Shown: piece after piece, positions 29,031 to 37,812 of the stretch | Layout: each line of letters opens with the position of its first letter | Position numbering within the stretch: the stretch's first letter is position 1 | Source: Pirellulaceae bacterium | GTDB lineage: Bacteria > Planctomycetota > Planctomycetia > Pirellulales > Pirellulaceae | NCBI GenBank assembly: GCA_024102795.1 | Contig: JAGFJK010000044.1 | Location: 1-44,752, forward strand | Direction: 5' to 3' | Length of the DNA: 44,752 nt | Notes under the pieces: model-generated | The model's database searches: none | What the model saw: the letters and a program-made list of their open reading frames with translations, nothing else | Told to the model about the DNA's origin: nothing | Program-made: the position numbers and the translations under genes

Positions 29031-31394
29031 ATGCGGACGCTCAACCGATTATTGCTGTCCGACCTGGCGCGGATGTGGGGTCAGGCGCTGGCCATCTGCG
29101 CCGTGCTGGCTTGTGGGGTGGCGACGTACACGATGTCGGCCACCACGATCCGATCGCTGGAGTTCACTTACGCCCGATACTATCGGGATTACCGCTTCGC
29201 GGACGTGTTCGTGGCTCTGGAACGGGCACCGAACCGGCTGGCGGCGCGGTTGCGCGGGATTCCCGGCGTGGCGGCCGTCGAGACCCGCGTGGTCCGCGAT
29301 GTGATCCTGGACATTCCCGGCATGCGGGAACCGGCCAGTTGCCGGCTGGTTTCGATTCCCGCCGACGCGGACTCCAGCCTGAACGCGGTTCACTTGCGAG
29401 TCGGCCGCTTGCCGCAACCCGACCGTCGCGGCGAAGTGCTGGCCAGCGAGATGTTCGCCGAAGCGCATGGACTGCGCCCTGGAGACACGGTCACAGTGAT
29501 CATGGGCGGGCGGCAGGAGGAATTGCAGATTGTGGGCATCGGGATCTCGCCGGAGTACATCTACGCCGTGCAGCCCGGCCAGTTGTTGCCGGACGACCGG
29601 CACTTCGGCATTCTCTGGATGCCGTATCGCCAGATGGCGGCCGCCTTCAACATGGAGGGGGCGTTCAACGATGCGGCGCTGGCGCTGCGGCCGCACGCCT
29701 CGACACTGGACGTCATCGCGCGCGTGGACGGGCTGACCCGATCCTACGGCGGACTGGGCGCCTACACGCGCGACGACCAGGTGTCGCACCGCCGCGTGGC
29801 GGACGAAATCAGCCAGCTGCGAGGCATGGCCTTCGTGTCGCCGACCGTCTTTCTGTCGGTGGCCGCCTTCCTGTTCCACCTGGTGTTCTCCCGGATCGTG
29901 CATCGCCGCCAGGAGGAGATCGCCACGCTGCGCGCGTTCGGCTACCGCCCGCTGGAAATCGGGACCCACTTCCTGAAACTGCTGCTGATCATGATCAGCG
30001 TGGGATTCCTGCTGGGAGCGACCGCCGGATGGTACTTGGCCGGATGGCTCGTGGCGCTCTACGGACGGTTCTTTCGCTTTCCGGCCCTTTACGACGTGGT
30101 GGCCTGGGACGGCATGCTGATCGCCTTGGGACTCAGTCTGCTGGTGGGATTGGCCGGCGGCGCCGCCGCCATTCGGCAAGCCATGCGGTTGCCACCGGCG
30201 GTGGCCATGCGTCCCGAGGCACCGCCTCGGTATCATGCGACTCTGGTGGAACGACTTGGGCTGACGCCGTTTCTGTCCACCGTCTCGGTCATGGTCTTGC
30301 GGCGGCTGGAGCGGAACCTGCGCGGCACGTTATCCTCGGTCTCCGGCATGGCCCTTGGCGTCGCCCTGCTGGTGCTGGGGTCGTTCATGGAGGATACGAT
30401 CAATTTCGTGATCGACGTCCAATTCCAACAGGCCCAGCGGCAGGACGTCACGGTCACGTTCCGCGAGACGTTGTCGCCCCGCGCCCAGCACGACGTGCGA
30501 CATCTGCCGGGCGTGATCGCCGTGGAGTCCTTCCGAGCGGTCCCGATCCGGCTGACCCACGGCCAGCATTCGCGGCGGGTCTCGCTGATGGGCCTGGCCC
30601 CGCGTCCCCAACTGTTTAGAGTCCTGGACAAGCGGGTGCGGCCGGTGACGATCGTGGCTGGAGGGATGACCGTTTCGGAAAAGCTGGCCGAGCTGCTGGG
30701 CGCTCGTCGCGGAGACCTGCTGGAGGTGACTCTGCTCGAGGGCCGCCGCTCGCGGCACCTGGTGCCGATCGTCGAGATCTTTCGGGACTACACGAATCCC
30801 GGCGTTTACATGCAGCGTCAGGAGTTGCACCGACTGCTGCGGGAGGCCGACTGTCTGTCGGGCGCGTTCCTGCAGGTGGACCCCTCGCAACTGGATCAGT
30901 TTCACGCCCGCCTCAAACAAACTCCGGCCGCCGCCGGCGTGACCTTGAAACGGGCCGCCCTGCGAAGTTTCCAGGCCACGATCGCCGAGAACCTGCGGCC
31001 GATGCGGTGGATGAACGCCGCCTTCGCATCGATCATCGCGTTTGGCGTAATCTACAACTGCGCGCTGATCTCGCTGGCCGAGCGGAGCCGGGACCTGGCC
31101 ACGCTGCGGGTGCTGGGATTCACTCGCCAGGAAGTCGCCGCGGTGATGCTGGGCGAGCTGGCCGTGATCACACTGGCCGCCCTGCCCCTGGGTTTGCCCT
31201 TGGGCTACTTTCTTTCGTATCTGGCCACGTTGGCCTTGGACACCGAGACGCACCGCTTTCCACTGGTGGTCTCGCGCGCCACGTTCGCTTACTCGGCCGT
31301 CGTCATTCTGGCGGCGGCCGGTGTCTCCGCGTCGGTCGTGCGGCGAATGATCGATCGGCTGGACCTGATCGCCGTCCTGAAGGTCAAGGAGTGA
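29031..31394 (+). CDS. FtsX-type ABC transporter permease, two FtsX domains
   Basis: 787 residues from ATG 29031; GTG 29022 would overlap the upstream gene. The N-terminal membrane segment AICAVLACGVATYTMSAT is followed by a MacB-like periplasmic domain (RLRGIPGVAAVETRVVRDVI). A first FtsX domain follows with three segments (SPTVFLSVAAFLFHLVFSRI, LLLIMISVGFLLGATAGWYL, IALGLSLLVGLAGGAAAI). A second half then repeats the arrangement (SVSGMALGVALLVLGSFMED, a periplasmic domain, and AFASIIAFGVIYNCALISLA to the C-terminus). EEIATLRAFGYRP and RDLATLRVLGFTRQEVAAVM are coupling-helix sequences. A duplicated 8-TM layout like LolC/E fused in tandem. Partner of the ATPase and the HlyD adaptor. Confidence 0.93.
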   Translation: MRTLNRLLLSDLARMWGQALAICAVLACGVATYTMSATTIRSLEFTYARYYRDYRFADVFVALERAPNRLAARLRGIPGVAAVETRVVRDVILDIPGMREPASCRLVSIPADADSSLNAVHLRVGRLPQPDRRGEVLASEMFAEAHGLRPGDTVTVIMGGRQEELQIVGIGISPEYIYAVQPGQLLPDDRHFGILWMPYRQMAAAFNMEGAFNDAALALRPHASTLDVIARVDGLTRSYGGLGAYTRDDQVSHRRVADEISQLRGMAFVSPTVFLSVAAFLFHLVFSRIVHRRQEEIATLRAFGYRPLEIGTHFLKLLLIMISVGFLLGATAGWYLAGWLVALYGRFFRFPALYDVVAWDGMLIALGLSLLVGLAGGAAAIRQAMRLPPAVAMRPEAPPRYHATLVERLGLTPFLSTVSVMVLRRLERNLRGTLSSVSGMALGVALLVLGSFMEDTINFVIDVQFQQAQRQDVTVTFRETLSPRAQHDVRHLPGVIAVESFRAVPIRLTHGQHSRRVSLMGLAPRPQLFRVLDKRVRPVTIVAGGMTVSEKLAELLGARRGDLLEVTLLEGRRSRHLVPIVEIFRDYTNPGVYMQRQELHRLLREADCLSGAFLQVDPSQLDQFHARLKQTPAAAGVTLKRAALRSFQATIAENLRPMRWMNAAFASIIAFGVIYNCALISLAERSRDLATLRVLGFTRQEVAAVMLGELAVITLAALPLGLPLGYFLSYLATLALDTETHRFPLVVSRATFAYSAVVILAAAGVSASVVRRMIDRLDLIAVLKVKE

Positions 31395-31401
31395 TTACGG
31401 C

Positions 31402-32604
31402 ATGAAGCGATTTCCGCGCCGGTTGCCTCTGTACTTCGTGCTGCTCGGACTGGCAGCCCTGCTGGCCTACGGCTTCTGGCCCGTACCCGTCGAAGTGGAG
31501 GTGGCGCAGGCCGATCGGGGTTCCCTGGTCGTGACCGTCGATGACGATGGCAAGACCCGGATCCGCGAGAAGTATGTCGTCTCGGCTCCCGTGGGTGGCA
31601 AGTTGTTTCGGATCGATCTGGAGGAAGGGGACGCGGTCGAGCATGGAGTCACCGTACTGGCGCGGATCGAGCCGGGCGATCCGGCCTTGCTGGATGCCCG
31701 GGCGGAAGCCGAGGCGCTGGCCCGCGTGCAGGCCTCCGAGGCGGGTGTCCGGCAGGCGGACGCGTCGTTGCTGCGGGCCAGCGAGGCGCATCACCTGGCC
31801 CTGAATGAACTGACGCGGGCCCGGCAGCTGATCCAGGCCCGCTCGATTTCGACCTCGGAGTTCGATGAACGGGAACACCAGGAACGCATGGCGCAGGCCG
31901 ACCTGAAATCGGCGGAGTTCGGAGTGGCAGTCGCCAACTTCGAACTCGAACTGACCAAGGCCGCGCTGATCCGGTCCCGCCCGGGCACCGCGGGCGAGCC
32001 GCCTCCCGGCACGCTGACGATCACTTCACCCATCGATGGCCAAGTGCTGCGGGTGCTGCAGGAAAACGCCGGCGTGGTGACTCCCGGAGCGGCGTTAATC
32101 GAAATCGGCGACCCGCATGACCTGGAAATGGAAATCGACGTCCTCTCGACGGACGCCGTCAGGATCCAACCGGGAGCCCAGGTACTGGTCGAACATTGGG
32201 GCGGCGGGCAAACGCTGGAAGGCGCCGTGCGGATGGTCGAACCGTCGGCCTTCCTGAAGATCTCGGCCCTGGGAGTGGAGGAGCAGCGGGTGAATGTGAT
32301 CGCCGACTTCACCTCGCCCTACGAACAACGGCGGACGCTGGGCGATGGTTACCGCATCGAGGCCCGGATTGTGGTCGACCAGGCCCAGGACGTGGTCAAG
32401 GTGCCGGTCGGCACGCTGTTTCATCAACGGGGCCAGTGGCACGTGTACCGGATCGCGCGGGGCCACGCGGAGTTGCAGCCGGTGGAGATCGGCATCAGCG
32501 ACGGCCGCGAAACCGAAATCATCCAGGGCCTGAGCGCTGGCGACCAACTGGTCGTCTACCCGACTGATCAGGTCCGTTCCGGCGTGCGGGTGCGAGGCGG
32601 CTAA
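31402..32604 (+). CDS. HlyD/RND-type periplasmic adaptor (membrane fusion protein)
   Basis: 400 residues, seven bases after the permease. An N-terminal membrane anchor (LYFVLLGLAALLAYGFWPVP) leads to a barrel-sandwich half (GKTRIREKYVVSAPVGGKLF RI, EEGDAVEHGVTVLARIE). A coiled-coil hairpin of about residues 95-190 follows (LLDARAEAEALARVQASEAG, NELTRARQLIQARSISTSEF), then the second lipoyl half (TITSPIDGQVLRVLQENAGV) and beta-barrel and membrane-proximal domains. It bridges the inner-membrane exporter to the outside in tripartite systems; no TolC-like gene is in the window. The last ~43 codons and the downstream 230 bases are duplicated at 14216-14578. Confidence 0.93.
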   Translation: MKRFPRRLPLYFVLLGLAALLAYGFWPVPVEVEVAQADRGSLVVTVDDDGKTRIREKYVVSAPVGGKLFRIDLEEGDAVEHGVTVLARIEPGDPALLDARAEAEALARVQASEAGVRQADASLLRASEAHHLALNELTRARQLIQARSISTSEFDEREHQERMAQADLKSAEFGVAVANFELELTKAALIRSRPGTAGEPPPGTLTITSPIDGQVLRVLQENAGVVTPGAALIEIGDPHDLEMEIDVLSTDAVRIQPGAQVLVEHWGGGQTLEGAVRMVEPSAFLKISALGVEEQRVNVIADFTSPYEQRRTLGDGYRIEARIVVDQAQDVVKVPVGTLFHQRGQWHVYRIARGHAELQPVEIGISDGRETEIIQGLSAGDQLVVYPTDQVRSGVRVRGG

Positions 32605-33441
32605 GTGCCCGTCCCAAGCACCTCGCCGTACGACGGACTTCCAGCAGAAGCGTAGGGCCGATTTCCAGTCGAAGCGCACGACTGACTTCCAAGTCCGTCG
32701 GGCTTCCCCTTCTCAGCTAAGGCCTCCACGCGCCGACAACTTCGACGGCGCTCGAACGGCCGCGGATTGATCCCCACGTCCCCATCGCCCACAATGGCTG
32801 AAGGCTACACGACCGTCCCTGCCACTTGGACCTTCGCGGCGGCGTGCCGGGTCTGGAGTTGCGGGAGGGATTCATCGCCGACGGCCCGCCCGGTTTGGAT
32901 ACGGTCGTGATGTGCGCGCGGCGAACGCCGCTGCCCGATTCGGTCGACTTGCGGCCTTTGCTGGGTAACATCAGCCAGGCGGAGTTCCACCACGAGTCGG
33001 AAGTCGTGTGGCTGGAACTTCGGGACGAGCAGCCGACCGCCGACTACTTCCGGAAACCCATGAACCGCGGCATTCTGGTCGGCAGCGGCGCGAGCGGACG
33101 AGCGAATCGTACTGACGGCCGACGTGACCGTCCAGGATGGAAAGCTGGACGCTAACGCGCCGGTCGATCCGCGGCTGGAGCGGCCCGGTTACAGCCGGCG
33201 ATACACGGTGAGTTTCGAGCAGGGGAAGTCCTATCTGATCGACCTTCACAGCTATGCTTTCGACTCCTGCCTGCGGCTGGAGGACGCTGGCGGCGACAAA
33301 TTGCAAGCGGCCGATGGAGGCGGGAGGGACACCGACGCGCGAATGCTGTTTCAGTGTGCGGAAACGGCCGAGTATCAACTGGTGTCGGCGTCGGAGGGCA
33401 CCGGGGACGGGGGACCCTTTCAACTGCGGATTCAGCGATTC
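32605..33441 (+). pseudogene. Decayed duplicate of the DUF4384 kinase and CHAT genes
   Basis: Collinear with the intact locus at 14.35-16.9 kb but with two large deletions. Bases 32605-32843 match the kinase leader (14346-14578). The sequence then jumps to the kinase C-terminal domain (32844 corresponds to 16061): PGLELREGFIADGPPGLDTV and NISQAEFHHESEVVWLELRD. At 33066-33073, CGCGGCAT marks a second jump from kinase 16283-16290 to CHAT 16532-16539, an 8-base microhomology deletion of 249 bases. The CHAT part then reads through VQDGKLDANAPVDPRLERPG to PFQLRIQRF, ending at 33441. No start, kinase core, TPR or protease domain is left. Identity to the intact copy is high by eye. Confidence 0.9.
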
Positions 33442-33651
33442 CGAACAGGCCAAGACACCCGATGCGAGCCAGCCCGCCGTGGACTCCCAGGCGTAGAAAG
33501 GCATCAACCAGGGAATTCTAATTGTCGCCGAACAGCCGCTCCAGTTCCTCCAAAACGGCTGGATGATCCTTTCCGGCGTAGAGTTGCTCTCCGCGATCCA
33601 GGTGGCAAGATTGTGTCGGGACTTATTCGCTTCTCCCGACGATTGCTTGCC
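33442..33651. other. Junction region of unrelated fragments
   Basis: Between the CHAT remnant and the AbiE remnant. On the minus strand a short frame LDRGEQLYAGKDHPAVLEEL followed by ERLFGDN and a stop (about 33522-33604) looks like a C-terminal piece of a small protein, not identified. Otherwise nothing recognisable. Confidence 0.3.
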
Positions 33652-33738
33652 ATGCCCGCGACCAAGAAGGACCGCATCCTCGAACTGCTCAAGGAGACGG
33701 GGGTACTGCGGCCCCGCGACCTGGAGGCGGTGACATGA
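33652..33738 (+). pseudogene. AbiEi antitoxin remnant, 28 residues
   Basis: ATG 33652 encodes MPATKKDRILELLKETGVLR then PRDLEAVT and TGA. The start is the N-terminal winged-helix segment of AbiEi-type (type IV) antitoxins, which are normally about 200 residues. TGA overlaps the ATG of the toxin gene in ATGA style, so the operon junction is preserved while the body has been deleted. Confidence 0.7.
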
Positions 33739-33985
33739 CCCGCGAGAACCCTCGGAATATGGCCGCTTCTGTTCGCCAACGGCTGATGAATGAAGCACGG
33801 GAACAGAAGGAAGATTTCGGCATCGTGCTGACCAGGTACGGCCTGGAACGCCTACTCTACCGGCTCTCGCAGTCTCGTTACCGCGAACAGTTTGTCTTGA
33901 AGGGGCCGATGTTGTTCCAGCTCTGGAGCGGGCAGCCTCACCGTCCGACCCGTGACCTCGATCTGCTGGGCCACGGCGATCCTGC
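33735..33985 (+). pseudogene. AbiEii-type nucleotidyltransferase toxin, truncated
   Basis: NMAASVRQRLMNEAREQKED then FGIVLTRYGLERLLYRLSQS and FVLKGPMLFQLWSGQPHRPT match the AbiEii/DUF1814 nucleotidyltransferase family. TRDLDLLGHGD carries the first part of the metal-binding DxD motif (DLDL). Homology ends at about 33985, where the frame runs into the 3' end of the convergent PLP-enzyme gene and continues as antisense. An intact toxin would be roughly 250-300 residues, so about two thirds is gone. Not functional. Confidence 0.8.
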
Positions 33986-33996
33986 CACGGACCGTG

Positions 33997-35097
33997 TCAC
34001 TGCAGCCGGCCGCGAGCGTCCAGCGGCCAGACCGCTTCGATCGTGTCGCCTCGCAAGGCGTAGAACCGGTCGTGCAACACGGTGGTCAGGTCGCCGTAGC
34101 CGGGAATCAACTCCAGCCGGTCGCCGATCTGCAGGTCCTGAGCTTCGGGCGCCAGCCGCAACGTCCCATGTTCGGCCGACAGGCTGACGATCTCGATCCC
34201 CTGGCGGTCGCGGACCCGAGGCATCACCAGCTCCATGTTCAGCGTCTTCCGACCCGCATCGATAATCGCCCGGTCGGCAGCGGGACGGCTGACGACCGTG
34301 GTCAGCACGGTCAGCGCGTACTGCAGGTCGGTCACCTGGCAGCGCGTGCGGTAGAACTCGTCCATGAAAATCGCGCCGCCCGCCTGCACCTCCGTGATGC
34401 CCGGATGGGCGACCGCATAGCGGAACGAGCCGGTGCCGCCGCAGGAAACGATGGGGCACGGCAGGTGTTCGGCGCGCAACTGTTCGGCCGTGGTGACCAG
34501 CAGGTCGAGTGCCGCGGCAACCCGGCTCTGTTTTTCGTCGGGGTCCTGGATCTGCAGCAAATGCCCTTCGTAGCCCATGATGCCCGCCAGTTGCAGGCCG
34601 GGCGAGCCGTGCACGCGCCGAGCCAATTCGACGGCCGGAGCGCCCGGCAACACGCCGACGCGCTGCAGGCCGATGTCCACCTCGACCAAGACGCGCAGCG
34701 GCTCCGGCTGCTGGCACATCGTGCCGCTCAACGCCTCGACCTGGCGCGGGTGATCGACGCACACGATCGGGTCGGCGACGCGGCGCAACTGAGCCAACCG
34801 GCGCAGCTTTCGAGGGCCGACGACCAGGTTGGCGATCAGCAGATCGGTCACTCCGCCGGCCGCCATCACCTCGGCCTCGCCCAGCTTGGCGCAGGTCATG
34901 CCGATCGCGCCCGCCGCCAGCAGCTTGTGGGCGATGGCCACCGACTTATGGCACTTCGCATGCGGTCGCCAGGCGACGCCGTGGGCCGCGCAAGCCCGCA
35001 CGACCGCGGCGATGTTGGCTTCCATGGCTTCCAGGTCCACGCACAGGGCGGGCGTGTCCAGGTCCGCTCGGCAACGGACTTCCTGAGCGATACTCAT
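33997..35097 (-). CDS. DSD1-family fold-III PLP enzyme (D-serine/D-threonine dehydratase or aldolase-like)
   Basis: 366 residues from ATG 35097. LDTPALCVDLEAMEANIAAV is the family start, and RPHAKCHKS holds the PLP lysine (usually RPHAKTHK). EVDIGLQRVGVLPGAPAVEL, GIMGYEGHLLQ, VSCGGTGSFRYA and VQAGGAIFMDEFYR are the alanine-racemase-fold barrel motifs of the DSD1/D-threonine aldolase group. The C-terminal beta domain ends PGYGDLTTVLHDRFYALRGD; the HxC zinc pair typical of yeast-type DSD1 is not seen here, so the metal site may differ. It begins six bases after the DUF1549/DUF1553 stop and is its operon partner. Its 3' end abuts the truncated AbiEii gene. Substrate unknown; D-amino-acid catabolism likely. 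Confidence 0.88.
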   Translation of the reverse strand: MSIAQEVRCRADLDTPALCVDLEAMEANIAAVVRACAAHGVAWRPHAKCHKSVAIAHKLLAAGAIGMTCAKLGEAEVMAAGGVTDLLIANLVVGPRKLRRLAQLRRVADPIVCVDHPRQVEALSGTMCQQPEPLRVLVEVDIGLQRVGVLPGAPAVELARRVHGSPGLQLAGIMGYEGHLLQIQDPDEKQSRVAAALDLLVTTAEQLRAEHLPCPIVSCGGTGSFRYAVAHPGITEVQAGGAIFMDEFYRTRCQVTDLQYALTVLTTVVSRPAADRAIIDAGRKTLNMELVMPRVRDRQGIEIVSLSAEHGTLRLAPEAQDLQIGDRLELIPGYGDLTTVLHDRFYALRGDTIEAVWPLDARGRLQ

Positions 35098-35103
35098 GAG
35101 GTC

Positions 35104-37236
35104 TTAGTTCCTGGTGACAAATTCTCGGCTGTTCAGCAGGCTCCACAGGAAGTCTTCCAGCAGCGGCGCCCGCGGGTCGTCCGCCGCATCGCCGTCGCCA
35201 GCCTCGCCGGGAATCCGCGACAGCCAGAAGTCCAGCTCGCCCGCCGCCGGTTCACGGCACAGGGCCCGCTGGTACAAGTCCTGAATGATCTGCCGGGTGG
35301 AGCGACCCTGGCGGAGCCAGGTTTGAAGGTGGCCATTCTGGGCGATGACTGGCTGATTGACCAGCGGGCCATTCAGCAGGTGCAGCCGCTGCGCCAGCCC
35401 GCCAGCCGCCGTCGCCGACTCGCACGACTCGCCCGCCGCGCAGCGCCCCAGGACGTCGAGCGATGGGGCCGTCAGACGGCCATCCAGCAGGGCAACTGCC
35501 CGCGTGCCGGCCGGCTGGCCGGGCAGCTCCAGCGCCACACCCGTGACGTCGGCGATCGCGTCGGCCAGTACTTCGGCCTCCAGCGGAACTTCCAGGGCGT
35601 GGGAGTAGAACCGGTCGTCAGCGGCGTTTTCCGGCAGCGGCCTGCCGCTGCGCTGGTAGGCCGCGGAAAGAGCGATCTGGCGGAGCGTTCGCCGCACGTC
35701 GCCGCCGTGCCGCAGAAAGTCGTCGGCCAGCCGCCCAAGCAGTTCCGGATGCGTCGCCGGGTTCGTTTCCCGCAAGTCGTCCACCGGCTCGACCAGCCCC
35801 CGTCCCAGCATCGCCCGCCAAAGCCGGTTGACCAGTGCCCGGGCCAGGTACGGATTCCGCTCGGCAGTCAGCCAGCCGGCCAGCGCCCGCCGGCCCCCCT
35901 CAAAGCCGTCCAAAAAGTCTTCCCCGGGAATTCGAGGGCGAGCGGGCGTCTCGGTCAGCGGGTGGATGACTTCGCCCCGCGGAGCTTCGCGCACCACGCG
36001 CCCCCGTTCCAGGCGGGCGAAGATGGCCGCCAGGCCGTGGTAATCGTCCTGCGTCCAACGATCCAGCGGGTGGTCGTGGCAGTTGGCACATCGCAGACGA
36101 ACGCCCATCAGCACCTCGCTGACGTATTCCGCCTGATCGCGCGGGTTGCCGGTGAAGCGATGAAAATTGGCCGGGCCGTGCACGTGCGAATCGCCGTCGG
36201 CCGCCACCAGCTCCGCCACCATCTGGGGCCAGGAAAACGGGCCAGCCACCTGCCGCCGGACCCATTCGGCAAACGCCTCGACGCCTGCCGAATCCTGGGG
36301 CTGCGATCGGACTCGCAACCAGCGGCAAAGGCGAAACGTCCAGTACTGGGTGAAGGCGTCCGACTGCAGCAGCCGCTCGACCAGCCGCTCGTACCTCCGC
36401 GGCTCGGCGTCCGACAGATAGGCGGCGTACTCCGCCGGTGTCGGCAGGCGGCCGGTCAAGTCCAAGGTGACGCGGCGAAGCAGTTGCTCGGGCCGGGCCG
36501 GAGGCGAAGCCGGCAGCCGCAGGACGCGACGCCGCTCATCGATCACCTCGTCAATCCAGTTGCTGCCCTCCGCGGCCGGTTCGGCCAACGGCTGTTCCCC
36601 CAGCGGAGCGACCAGGCGCACGGTGCGGATCGCCGACAGGTAGCGAACCAGCACCACGTGCTGCCCCCGGCGCAGCAAGGTCACCTGCCCTGGCCGGCCC
36701 ACGGCAACGGACGTTTCGTCCGTCGAGTTGACGACGGCCACGGGAGTCACGTCGCGGTGCGTCCCGTCGGTGAAGTCGGCCCGGACCCGGAACTCAACCG
36801 TCGCCGGAACTGCCGGCACAAGCAGCTCGCCGGGTTCCACGCGCAGTTTCGCCAACTGGCGGGCAGCCTGGCGGCGAGCGCCCTGCTGGATCCAGAGAGT
36901 GACCAGGCGGTAGCCATCCCCGTCGTCGGGTAGCCGCAGGTCCCCTGCGTGATCGACAAAACCGCTCGGTTTCAGCAGCAGCAGACTGGACGCCGGATCG
37001 GCCAGGTTGACTCGCCGCCCCTCGTACTGGAACACGATCGAGGCGTGGTCGGCCGCCGGATTGGCGCCGAACAACGACAATTGGAAACCGCCACGGCCGC
37101 CAAAGGCCCCATGGCAGGCGGCGGCGTTGCAGCCGGCGCTGGTCAGCAGGGGCAGCACCTCGGTATCGAAGTCCACCTGTCCGGGGCCCCTCGCCAGAAC
37201 CAAGGCCAGCAGCAGTACCGCGGTCGGACCAGACAT
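35104..37236 (-). CDS. Secreted DUF1549/DUF1553 protein with CxxxCH motif
   Basis: ATG 37236 is chosen because SGPTAVLLLALVLARG then reads as a signal peptide; an upstream start at 37317 adds 27 unlikely residues. 710 residues. The N-terminal part has LLTSAGCNAAACHGAFGGRG (a planctomycete cytochrome-like CxxxCH segment) and GGFQLSLFGANPAADH. A Big2/Ig-like beta region follows (FRVRADFTDGTHRDVTPVAV). DUF1549 comprises NWIDEVIDERRRVLRLPASP and RRVTLDLTGRLPTPAEYAAY through CANCHDHPLDRWTQDDYHGL. DUF1553 is marked by NRLWRAMLGRGLVEPVDDLR, ALSAAYQRSGRPLPEN and a C-terminal FLWSLLNSREFV. CANCH is a second heme-like motif. These proteins are hugely expanded in planctomycetes and thought to be extracytoplasmic; biochemical role unproven. 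Confidence 0.92.
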   Translation of the reverse strand: MSGPTAVLLLALVLARGPGQVDFDTEVLPLLTSAGCNAAACHGAFGGRGGFQLSLFGANPAADHASIVFQYEGRRVNLADPASSLLLLKPSGFVDHAGDLRLPDDGDGYRLVTLWIQQGARRQAARQLAKLRVEPGELLVPAVPATVEFRVRADFTDGTHRDVTPVAVVNSTDETSVAVGRPGQVTLLRRGQHVVLVRYLSAIRTVRLVAPLGEQPLAEPAAEGSNWIDEVIDERRRVLRLPASPPARPEQLLRRVTLDLTGRLPTPAEYAAYLSDAEPRRYERLVERLLQSDAFTQYWTFRLCRWLRVRSQPQDSAGVEAFAEWVRRQVAGPFSWPQMVAELVAADGDSHVHGPANFHRFTGNPRDQAEYVSEVLMGVRLRCANCHDHPLDRWTQDDYHGLAAIFARLERGRVVREAPRGEVIHPLTETPARPRIPGEDFLDGFEGGRRALAGWLTAERNPYLARALVNRLWRAMLGRGLVEPVDDLRETNPATHPELLGRLADDFLRHGGDVRRTLRQIALSAAYQRSGRPLPENAADDRFYSHALEVPLEAEVLADAIADVTGVALELPGQPAGTRAVALLDGRLTAPSLDVLGRCAAGESCESATAAGGLAQRLHLLNGPLVNQPVIAQNGHLQTWLRQGRSTRQIIQDLYQRALCREPAAGELDFWLSRIPGEAGDGDAADDPRAPLLEDFLWSLLNSREFVTRN

Positions 37237-37410
37237 CAGCGAACTCCGTCTTGAACCCTCAGCCAGCCACTCACTGTAGCACGTCCCGGAAGAAACCGAT
37301 AACTGGGCGGTCCCCAAAGGCCCTCGACGAATCCGGGTGGGGTTGCTACACTGAGCGATTCGCTAAGGGGTATCGCGACCGACGGGTGATCCACAGCACC
37401 AGGTGAAACG

Positions 37411-37728
37411 ATGTACGCAATCATTGCCGATGGCGGCCGGCAGTATAAGGTCCAGGAAGGCCAGGAACTGGAGATCGACTATCGCGACGCGACGAAGCGC
37501 GGCGATCAGTTGACGTTCGACCAGGTGCTGGCGGTGGCCAACGAGGGTGGGATTCGGCTGGGCGAGCCGACGGTTGGCGGCGCGTCGGTGACCGCTGAAG
37601 TGCTGGGAGTGAAGCAAGGCCAGAAGATTTACGTGCAGAAGCTCCGCCGCCGCAAGACGACTCGCCGCCGCACCGGCCATCGGCAACTCTACACGACGGT
37701 GCGGATCGGGCAGATCGTCGCCCCCTGA
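37411..37728 (+). CDS. rplU: 50S ribosomal protein L21
   Basis: 105 residues, the normal length. MYAIIADGGRQYKVQEGQEL and the RLGEPTVGGASVTAEVL segment are the family pattern, ending with the C-terminal KLRRRKTTRRRTGHRQLYT that binds 23S rRNA. AGGTG lies seven bases upstream of ATG 37411. The usual downstream partner rpmA (L27) is not present; instead rarA converges on it with an 84-base gap. No terminator hairpin is visible between the two. Confidence 0.97.
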   Translation: MYAIIADGGRQYKVQEGQELEIDYRDATKRGDQLTFDQVLAVANEGGIRLGEPTVGGASVTAEVLGVKQGQKIYVQKLRRRKTTRRRTGHRQLYTTVRIGQIVAP

Positions 37729-37812
37729 GCGGCGCGATAACGAGACTTGCCCCGGTGTGGACACGGTCGTCGAAGCTGACGCCGTCTCCTAATTTTACAG
37801 GGTCACCGAAGT

